Shown piece after piece: positions 57,501 to 64,000 of a stretch of DNA of 64,000 nt. A program made the position numbers and the translations under genes. The first letter of the stretch is position 1, and every line of letters begins with the position of its first letter. The notes under the pieces were generated by a model. It was not told the origin of the DNA and did no database searches. It saw only the letters and a list, made by a program, of their open reading frames with translations. Origin of the DNA: Bolinopsis microptera (taxonomy: Eukaryota; Ctenophora; Tentaculata; Lobata; Bolinopsidae); contig NC_087073.1 of NCBI RefSeq assembly GCF_026151205.1, forward strand, positions 14,651,837 to 14,715,836. The letters are read 5' to 3'.

Positions 57501-59177
57501 GGGAAGGTTATCATTCTTGTGTCTGTTCTTAAGTGGTATTCTAGAGGTTCTGTCGAATGAGTAGATTAGTTGAAGGCCATTGAACATTACCTCTTGCTTT
57601 GTGATGGCCCTGACATGATGGTTGATGCTTACCAACAAGTTTTCCATAGAGCCACCGTTCTCGGCTACTGCAGTGAGAGGGGAACTTGTGGTTGTTGGTG
57701 ACTGGGAAATTTTATTGTCATTGGTAAGCTTGTTGATAACATCAGGGCACCAGAATAGTTCAGTGGAGACAGCTTTGGCATGACCGGGTGAGACATATGG
57801 TGATGCTTTGCGGAGGGTAGCTTTTATTTCGGCTTGCAGAGATTCCCGAGAGATTTCAGGTCCTCTGCCCAGAAATGAACAGTTACTTAGTTCAAAGAGA
57901 TTTCCATCGCATTCGTGAGGGCCAAGATCCCTGATCAGATACCGCTTGTACTGAAGACACCCGACATTGGCGTGTTTTGCTGAAATAGACGTGGCATCAC
58001 CTTCGGACACGTGACGGGTTCTATCTGAAGTGACAACTAACTGTCCAGCCTTCGGTGTCACTTCTGTGATCCTATTTGTGAAGGAATGCCGCCTGTGCCG
58101 TTCCTGGATAAACTGGCGTGGGGAGAGTGACGGCGTGTGTAGAAAATTTTTCAGTGTTTGCTTCACGTTCCTCGATCTGATGCGTGGCACTGGAGTGATT
58201 TCGGGGTCACCATGTCCAGTGTAGAAAGCATCTTTATAAGGTTCAGAGACCATTGGAGTCGAGGGAGTACCAGGGTCTTTCTTCGTGGTACTGTTGTCCT
58301 CCTCCAATGTGTGAATTAGTATAACTGGTATACTAGGACTAGGAGAAACTGCTGTCGGAGGGGCGTAATCGGCAATTGGCGAAGGAAATGATTGATGATC
58401 GGGCTCTTGATAGGACAGTGAATGAGTTTCACTGCTTTCGACAATCGTGTCATTATTGGTTCCAGCAATCCAACTTTTAGCATATCCCAGGATTTTGAAG
58501 AATGATGTTTCAGACATCATGCTAGTGTTCGGCTTGCTGTTGATATCTTCCGATGCGTCAGGAGAGTCATCAGTCAGAAGTCTACCGGGAAGGCTGGTGC
58601 GTTTCTTTTTAGCCTTCTCCACCAACTCTGTGTCATCCTGCTCACAGCGAGTTGGTATCATGTGACTACCTCTGCCTGATCCATCTTTGTCGTCGTCATC
58701 GTCATCGTCATCACCAGGTTTTTTAGATAACCTGTAGGGATGATGGCGGTTAGCAAGTGGTTTTCTACCAGTTATTTTCGATCTCTGCGAGCCAGTAGAA
58801 CTGGTAGAGTCCGAGGATCGCTGTCTGCTTGTGGTGTTCTCACCGTCACACGGCTGGTGGGTGTAGGTGTAGCCCCGGGGTATTGATCGACGTGACGTGC
58901 TGGTATCGGTGTTGATTTGCATGTCACGTGACATACTGGTTGTATCGCGCTCAGAAGTTGGGTTCAAGTTTCTGATGATGGGGAGATAGCGTGCCGCTGT
59001 ACCGACAGGCAGCACACTTCTCACATAGCATGTATATCCAATATTATACATAGTGTGTAATGTATAAGGCTGCTGCTGCTGAGCAGCATCTGCTCTCCCG
59101 GAAATAGCGGTTAATTTAGCAGGGTAAGTATTGCTAAATTCCCCACATGTCGAGAGGTGGTTAGCACAGGCTACCAT
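54579..59177 (-). CDS. LINE ORF1, 1,532 aa, with AlkB-like and SGNH-like domains
   Basis: First ATG at 59177. The long N-terminal third is low-complexity and Ser/Thr-rich with an Asp run. A segment about residues 525-640 has the layout of an AlkB-like fold (FNGLQLIYSF, RHKNDN, LHIGKPRDL, SLGNYSLITVF, NLHLFF), but the HxD iron ligands are not intact. Lys-rich stretch near 965 (possible nuclear signal). Predicted coiled coils about 1030-1110. The C-terminal 198 residues look like an SGNH hydrolase: LLIHDSNF in place of GDS, and VHTGINDL as the conserved HxGxND block. The usual D-x-x-H block reads QNFYTSNEG, so catalytic Asp and His appear lost. ORF1 proteins normally bind element RNA; this one is several times the usual length. 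Overlaps ORF2 by eight bases. Confidence 0.82.
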   Translation of the reverse strand: MVACANHLSTCGEFSNTYPAKLTAISGRADAAQQQQPYTLHTMYNIGYTCYVRSVLPVGTAARYLPIIRNLNPTSERDTTSMSRDMQINTDTSTSRRSIPRGYTYTHQPCDGENTTSRQRSSDSTSSTGSQRSKITGRKPLANRHHPYRLSKKPGDDDDDDDDKDGSGRGSHMIPTRCEQDDTELVEKAKKKRTSLPGRLLTDDSPDASEDINSKPNTSMMSETSFFKILGYAKSWIAGTNNDTIVESSETHSLSYQEPDHQSFPSPIADYAPPTAVSPSPSIPVILIHTLEEDNSTTKKDPGTPSTPMVSEPYKDAFYTGHGDPEITPVPRIRSRNVKQTLKNFLHTPSLSPRQFIQERHRRHSFTNRITEVTPKAGQLVVTSDRTRHVSEGDATSISAKHANVGCLQYKRYLIRDLGPHECDGNLFELSNCSFLGRGPEISRESLQAEIKATLRKASPYVSPGHAKAVSTELFWCPDVINKLTNDNKISQSPTTTSSPLTAVAENGGSMENLLVSINHHVRAITKQEVMFNGLQLIYSFDRTSRIPLKNRHKNDNLPFVILHIGKPRDLSITPLRFNPAVEVTEVCDVSLGNYSLITVFPEASQNLHLFFSPEMNSLSRKDEQVLIVPFIEKNVDMQTSAELPIQIMQHSNPAAPASIEDIATTKVEISLAKVESLGIEEDYLATKEVTTAEPSTTKLKSPLSEPPDMKPLDVQLDQPVIPLHEIDNTAAESLPLRISGCSQKSEDTQKQTTKATPDDTSHNESFADEEVDHTDPSLDKGSSITLKYITLDLLKRAANSNKKSSLSTLMTSLGLKGSNNVSLNKKKLCDLLETCESTGSKNTVKLLTHLINKLEETVIRMELLANYLPLSLSAQERKKALISFCSNQCSGNSNAIRLVFENPGEDDQSNSTRNILQLHNTPSLRDQPSPHDSGDYVTPDGPLSGNTDTKFQFGTPKDQSCTRSAKKKKKGKSHRKKKEKKGSNNTSPRVPLGPHQNSLVAPDTGSLLSANGPTTEINDDMETAGDMPLKGHLISTECSQCSELKAAVTVLQDSIITLKEEILQQKAISDLIISSPTASDKKLEVLVTKKLSPIEDKVNQLRADLNLLREAVDEQNNTLNLVANTRTQSSPDLRAELANCFNKLEATNIANRRQFETLELGQDNLKKAVKSVANTAKNQSQATAEELKGELNLAFQSFETVSSSNRTRIEALEVNHESMTQALTSSPQPPANHKPARRDTPASVDDTNRESEQGILWSKIVENGGSETFTTSNKKNSKNHKENVPVPATRQDNRSESKHSETTASEAQPNQPSREAKESRNKSSRRIRESYRQHTVLLIHDSNFDHFNPKLFNSQFNVHCLKFDSYEDTTKKAKLLNSTIRRLKPECIYVHTGINDLLKKKSGLVSIVEEFSEHLMNTTKAQICFSGLIPSSNDKALNERISIVNKDVEDYVSWLHKHKPVAKDRIFTFQNDSIGDQNFYTSNEGFKLRERGQKMLWVRLREGMRKTMRLPRVSYQPKDRSRRSTNRFRDE

Positions 59178-60131
59178 CACGGAGCCCAGAGTGCGAGAGG
59201 CTAGCTGTTCTGGCCGCGCTGCGGATCTTTTTTACCATTGTCAGAGCTTACTTTAATATTTGCTTCTTCTAAGCAGTAAGCTGGACACGTCATGATGTTG
59301 GTAATTTTGTTAGCAGCACATATTATGTAAATAGCAAAATAGAACGTGTACACACAGGCGGATAACTCAGTGTACAATATTACACATAAAGCACTGCACA
59401 CATGTGTGTGGAAAATGCGGAGTGTAACAAGGGCATAAAATGATCTCGAAACTTCCGCCTTACTCATGGTTATTTTGCAAGGACTCAGCTGCTCATTATC
59501 TTGTGTCCCCTTTCTCCTTGCTGTAGTCTCCTTGCTGCTGTTACCGTAGATTAGCTTTTCACATGTTGTTGTGTTTCCAGCTTCACTTGTCCTCGGGGAG
59601 TTGGAAAGTGAGGTTAGTTTGAGAAACAAAGAACAAGGAATTTTACTGGCACTGGGATCACAGGTTTGTAGTAGTGATAGTGGTTCAACAGCAGGGGGCC
59701 GCCAGGGGGGTTAAATGATGGGGGAAGCTTACACTGGTGAGCCAGACTCGGGTGGCTTTTAGGAGAGGAGAGTAGGACCGCCCTTACGGGCGGTACCACC
59801 GAGCCTGGGTAAGGATACGTAGAGAAGGAGGAATAAAGGAGTTGGGGAAAGTAAGAAAGAGGGGACTTACTCTCTGATAGGAGGCCCAGGTGGTTTTCAG
59901 GAAGGATTGGGACCTGGGGGCAAGCCCCAGGTACCACCGGGCCCGGGTCTTGCACGTTGTGTTGGAAGGTGATCTTTGTTCTGGAACTTTCTGCACTTTT
60001 TGAAGAGCGGTGAAATTGTAACAAAAGAAACGTGCGCGTATATGTGATAGTAGTGAATAAATTGATGATATAAACGTTCTAAAGTGCTAAAAATATGGTA
60101 GAACTACATAATCTCTGGTCGAAAAATATCG
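59178..60131. other. Probable 5' UTR/promoter region of the two-ORF LINE
   Basis: Two overlapping reverse-strand ORFs (60024-59614 and 59629-59201) have proline-rich or nondescript sequence without known domains. A GGTACCACCGnGCCnGGGT block occurs twice (59791-59811, 59930-59948), suggesting promoter sub-repeats. Not called as genes. Confidence 0.4.
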
Positions 60132-60230
60132 TGTCAATTAATGTCAGTATTCCAAAATTTTGCAAAACTGACATTGACATTAATTGACATTAATTGACAT
60201 TAATTGACGTTGCATCACCCCCAGTCTACT

Positions 60231-62034
60231 TAGCGCTCCCCTCACTCTCACTCTCAGTTACACATGCTGTCCATCCTGACTTGGAGACGTACTAAATCAC
60301 TCTACAGTCGATCTTCGAGATTGTTCTAAAAAGGCCCCCGACAGTTGAAACCAACTTCAATCGATGTATTTTCGGACGCTGATTCCGAATCACCCCCCAT
60401 GACATAGGGTTAAAATGCTCCCCTGACGAGATATAGGCGAAAAACTGTCTCGATCACGTGATATGACCGTATAAGGAAGTTAGTCTAATTTCTCGTTAGG
60501 GTTAGGGTTTCAGCATATGCTTTTGTTAAGGATTGGGTTAGGGTTAGGGTTGGGATCAGATAAGAGGGTTAGGGTTTCGAATAGTCGTTCAAGGCCAGCT
60601 AGAGAACGGGTTGAAAAAGTCACGTGACAGTCGAGTGTAGAGTGATTAATTATCATCCCCTGACTTGCACTTGGAGTTTTCGTCGTCACTCTGCAAGATC
60701 CAAAAAATCATGATCAAAGTGATGTTGAGAATTTAATTCATTTTTTAAATGGATTTTATTGTTTTGTTACAATTTGAATTATAAACAAAATATGAACTTC
60801 AATGGAAAAATAATGTACCAGTATGTAGTACTAGTAGTCAGTTTGAACTGCGGTTGGATAAATTATTTAAAGTGTTGCTCTCAAGTTTGTTATCTTAAGT
60901 TTAACAAATCAATCTTAACTATAACATATAAACAAACCGGGCACACATCGATGTAACAGTAGGTAGTGCGCCATCGACAGTGAGCCGCGCGTGCCGACTG
61001 TAGGATGGTTTTTTAGCGCTAATTTCGGCCAGCACAATTTTCTTCAAACAAATAGATATTGAGTATCCTTCCCGACCTCCAATTGCAACAAAAATTGGTA
61101 AGCTTACTCATAGACTTACAAGGAAAGTGTCCGAAAAATTTAAAGCATATCCAACCATCAGACATTATGTAACAGCTAAAAGCAGCGTATTTTGCCCCAT
61201 TTTTATCACTATATCATTTCCGATATCCACCAAATTTTTCGGACAGTTGTGAAAGCCCTATTGGAAGGTTGTCGCCAATTTCCAGAATGATCTCATCTAA
61301 GGAACTGAAGATAAATCCGAATAATACGACAAAAATGGTCAAATTTGGACGAATTTAGTCAAATTACGCGACTTTTACAGCTACTTTTGCTCCAAAAGCC
61401 GCGCACCATCAAATATGGCACCTAGGCAAAACTCACTGATCTTTCCAAAAAGGTATGACAAATTTGGTATTGTGAAAATTCTCACAGTCTCTAGAAAACA
61501 GTGGTACAAAAATTTTAAAAATCCGAGCAAGTTTATTTTTATCGTGCACCCCCTAGTAACAGTGCATAAACACCACGGCAGTAGGTCGCTCGTTGAAACG
61601 AAACACCTCGAAACTGAATGAGTGAATCTCTGGGCCAAACTGTTGGGAGAGTCGTGGTACTGAACTGTGTCATCAGCCGCGCAGCCATCTGCCAGCAAGT
61701 TGTGGTGGGTACTGTAGTCCGGATCAGAGTCCGGAGTCATCACGCACTTCTCTACCCGTATACTTATCCTGTCTTCTCCTGGTGTTCAAGATGTTGAATT
61801 ATGAATTGCGAAAAGTTCATTTTAGGAGTCAGTATTATAATTAGCTATATTAATATTATCTTAATTTTAAGGCAGATCAGTGGCAAAATTTAAAAAACTA
61901 AAAGTGCGAAATCTACAACATAACAACAGCCGGCCGGAACAATTTGTAAGCTTTACAGATGCGAACACTATGACTATAATGTATAAATATAAATACCGTA
62001 CCACTGCTAGAGAGTACCCGACGTCGGGCTTCAG
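60231..62034. other. Intergenic with interstitial telomere-like motifs
   Basis: TTAGGG-type words cluster at about 60495-60580 (GTTAGGGTTAGGGTTT, then GGGTTAGGGTTAGGGTTG, then GGGTTAGGGTTTC). GTCACGTGAC occurs near 60620. The rest is unremarkable; a 119-codon reverse ORF at 61740-61381 has no recognisable domain. Confidence 0.6.
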
Positions 62035-63234
62035 CTAAGACTCTTTCCTTGGAATCTGCGTGCAGTGATACTCTTTCAGTTGATACACCTCCTTAAAAGA
62101 AAAGTCATGGTATAGCTTGAGTCCGAACGAAAAATCACGGGCCCCCTTTCCCTCCACCAAATATTTGGAAGAAGACACTGCATATGCTGCTATGGAGGTA
62201 TGGGGAACGAAATCGTACTTGCATGTCATGAAGAGACGTGATTCGTCCAGTGCTACTGATCCACGGTTTATGACAGCGTGGACAGTTGCCTCAGAGTCAG
62301 AAGAATCGTCGGGTGGGTTTAAAATGTCTGGGACAATGTAGTTGGTGTAGTATGCCATAGATTCATTGTAAGTCACGACAGTACCACAGCTAGCCCAATT
62401 TGTGGTTACATTGACAAACTTGTCATCTGCAACGACCTTACAACTCGGGTCTTTAAGTGAGGCCCTGGATGGGATGAGATGGGGGAATGCAGAGCGGTGG
62501 AGGGTCAATGTCATGTTGCTCGAATGACACGTGACCTCAACGTAAGACTGGGTGAATATCTCCAACTCTGGGTATATGACCACGTCACCGTGTGCCCCTC
62601 CGATGAAGGAACCCCAAGATAGAACCGCTTCAGAATCACTTGTTGCCTTCTTGGACAGTTTCGCTACATGATCAGCCGTGGTGACGTAAGTAGCATACAA
62701 ATTAAAGTACATGATCTCTCCTCGGAAGGAGTAACTGGAACTTCCGCTATGTATCTGCCCTAACTTTATCCGAAGTCCCTTCTTAATGACGGAGCCTGCG
62801 GACAGACCACTGAAAGAGAACACTTTCCGTCCGTTGACCCAGATAGACCCTACCCCGTTAGCATCAGCTGTACCAGACCAAGTCACCACAATATGCTTCC
62901 TACTACCGGAAGACACGCAGCCGCTGCAATATTTCTGAACCCCATTGACATATAAGTACAAATATGTGGAAGCATATTGGTAAAGCTCTATTTCTCTGCC
63001 CGGCGTAGAAAAATATGCAGTGTAACTATCAGTTACATCCTCTGCCCAGAAGGAAATGGTGAACTGATTCAAATCCATGGGTATCTCAGTGGTTGACTCA
63101 ACGTACGAAGTGGAGGCTTTCACGGGAAACTGGAACTTCCAGTTATGGTCCGGCTCAATGGTGGACCTGTTAACTGCAAAAGCAGACGCACAACCTAGGA
63201 GACACAAGAAAGTGCCAAAGTGTACCGTAAACAT
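62035..63234 (-). CDS. Secreted LamG/pentraxin-like plus ZP domain protein
   Basis: Starts at ATG 63234 (the frame opens upstream only at TTG), which gives a clean signal peptide (CLLGCASAFA, cleavage near 20). Residues about 28-215 form a concanavalin/LamG-type domain (FTISFWAED, IVVTWSG, IWVNGRKVFSF, LRIKLGQ, YSFRGEIMYFNLY). Residues about 230-340 form a ZP-N domain with its four cysteines (C236, C265, C283, C338), YTNYI and FMTCKY. The following SFGLKLYHDFSF looks like the start of ZP-C, but the frame stops at 399. A donor-like GAG/GTGTAT at 62088-62089 suggests the gene continues by splicing to an exon further left, not located. Likely an extracellular matrix, egg-coat or cell-surface protein. 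Confidence 0.78.
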   Translation of the reverse strand: MFTVHFGTFLCLLGCASAFAVNRSTIEPDHNWKFQFPVKASTSYVESTTEIPMDLNQFTISFWAEDVTDSYTAYFSTPGREIELYQYASTYLYLYVNGVQKYCSGCVSSGSRKHIVVTWSGTADANGVGSIWVNGRKVFSFSGLSAGSVIKKGLRIKLGQIHSGSSSYSFRGEIMYFNLYATYVTTADHVAKLSKKATSDSEAVLSWGSFIGGAHGDVVIYPELEIFTQSYVEVTCHSSNMTLTLHRSAFPHLIPSRASLKDPSCKVVADDKFVNVTTNWASCGTVVTYNESMAYYTNYIVPDILNPPDDSSDSEATVHAVINRGSVALDESRLFMTCKYDFVPHTSIAAYAVSSSKYLVEGKGARDFSFGLKLYHDFSFKEVYQLKEYHCTQIPRKES

Positions 63235-63575
63235 CGGGAATATCGCTGAATGGATCAAAAATTCGAGAATGATCGAATCTTATGAAATGCACCTTGCTCT
63301 TATGTTGACCGAAAAGAAGTAAAGTAGTCGAGTTGGTCATGGTGGTTTTGTTGCTGAAAAACGTGATTAGGTGCACCAACACCTTTTGTTCCCAGCCATC
63401 AATTGTATGTCATCTCCGTTACGTGGACTGATCACGAGATAACAGCTGCTGAAATGATCCTTGGTGTCGACGGTCGTGTGCTCGATCAGGTCATTATATT
63501 TCAGGAGACAAATCAAATTATGAACCAAGCCACGAAATGTGTTTGTGCAAGAAACTGATAGACATGATTAAAAGG
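63235..63575. other. Upstream region of the LamG-ZP gene
   Basis: Would carry its promoter; a 70-codon reverse ORF overlapping the start is a shadow frame. Confidence 0.4.
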
Positions 63576-63760
63576 GGTCGTTCACATAACATTACGTAAT
63601 CAATTTTTAGCCAATTTTTAACCCCCCCCCCCCCCCCCCCCCCTTCGTAATACTAATCAGTTTTACGCATAGCTATTGTGTCAAAATTACACTATCGTAA
63701 TCATTTGGAAACACCCCATCCCCCTTCGGCTGATAGAGATTACGTAATATGTGAACGACC
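63576..63760. mobile_element. MITE with GGTCGTTCACAT termini
   Basis: Left GGTCGTTCACATAACATTAC and right inverse ending ATGTGAACGACC, with inner GATTACGTAAT at both sides and a C tract of about 23 at 63621-63643. 185 bp, no ORF. Target-site duplication not clear. Confidence 0.8.
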
Positions 63761-64000
63761 TCAAAGGTCAACATTGTTGGTGGAAGCAAAGTTGAGTATC
63801 GAGTGTGTGCACGTTCGAACCAATGCTAGGGTGATCCGAATAGTATAACTATATCCGTATCGACATCGTGGAGTCAAGGGAACTGGACACGTGGACGGAG
63901 GGCACAAGTGACAAGGGTACGTTGCTTTCACCTCCGCCCTCTTGTTTTATAACAGGAGTCAAACCTTTTATATTTAAAGTCACTATTGTGACGGTACATT
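63761..64000. other. Intergenic sequence to window end
   Basis: No feature recognised. Confidence 0.4.

Larger units (their letters stand above)
46248..60222. mobile_element. 13,975-bp composite element with TIRs, hairpin ends and 8-bp TSD
   Basis: Left end GGGGGTGATGCAACGTCAAT and right end its exact inverse, identical over 28 bases. The block is flanked on both sides by AGTCTACT (46240-46247 and 60223-60230). Next to each TIR lies a fold-back of ACTGACATT / TTAATTGAC words around a short loop (46262-46335 and 60132-60209). The interior holds two reverse-strand LINEs but no transposase that I can see. TSD length fits hAT, P, Merlin or Novosib superfamilies, and the end structure recalls Foldback elements; superfamily is unresolved. 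It could be a true large element or a MITE split by LINE insertions. Confidence 0.75.

Noticed and set aside
59201-60024. Two overlapping ORFs as host genes
   Set aside because: Proline-rich or nondescript, overlapping, and placed in the likely 5' region of the LINE; no domain.
61381-61743. Reverse ORF of about 119 codons
   Set aside because: No domain, and nothing besides length to support it.

Overview
The window is nuclear DNA of an invertebrate animal. It has eukaryotic single-copy genes (proteasome alpha-5, the GPI-anchor deacetylase PIGL, the ALG11 mannosyltransferase), GT-AG introns, Ly6/three-finger, LamG and ZP extracellular domains, and a dense load of LINEs and MITEs. Short or absent introns, AG acceptors just before start codons, and retroelement types of the kind common in cnidarians suggest a cnidarian (perhaps hydrozoan). 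The species assignment is inference.

Layout. 1-9.5 kb: two CR1-like LINEs in opposite orientation. The reverse-strand one has an ORF2 with PHD, endonuclease and RT domains, a 1.2 kb spacer studded with a 16-bp near-palindrome, and an ORF1 with PHD, AlkB-like and SGNH domains. 9.9-10.65 kb: a retroelement tail fragment. 10.87-15.95 kb: a host island with a two-exon three-finger protein gene, intronless PSMA5, a poly-G/C-ended MITE, a tRNA-like sequence, and the start of PIGL. About 15.86-35.56 kb: sequence with inflated homopolymers, frames destroyed and recognisable but corrupted copies of repeats that are clean elsewhere; I read it as unpolished low-accuracy sequence rather than biology. PIGL is lost at its left border. 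35.6-42.8 kb: a solo LINE ORF1-like gene, an RNase H tail fragment, poly-G/C MITEs, the last exon of ALG11, and a small secreted cysteine-rich gene on the reverse strand. 43.49-45.62 kb: a perfect 405-bp tandem array. 46.25-60.22 kb: a 14-kb block bounded by perfect terminal inverted repeats, hairpin ends and an 8-bp target-site duplication. It holds an RTE-type LINE cut by a hAT-like MITE and a long two-ORF LINE with both frames open. 60.2-64 kb: intergenic sequence with telomere-like motifs, a secreted LamG plus ZP protein gene, and another MITE.

How the parts relate: the host genes are unrelated housekeeping and secreted-protein genes, with PIGL and ALG11 both acting in ER glycan assembly. 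Most of the remaining sequence is nested transposable elements. The most notable items are the 14-kb composite element, the degenerate AlkB-like and SGNH domains in the 1,532-aa ORF1, the 16-bp motif cluster whose orientation switches half way, the identical 405-bp array, and the corrupted block.
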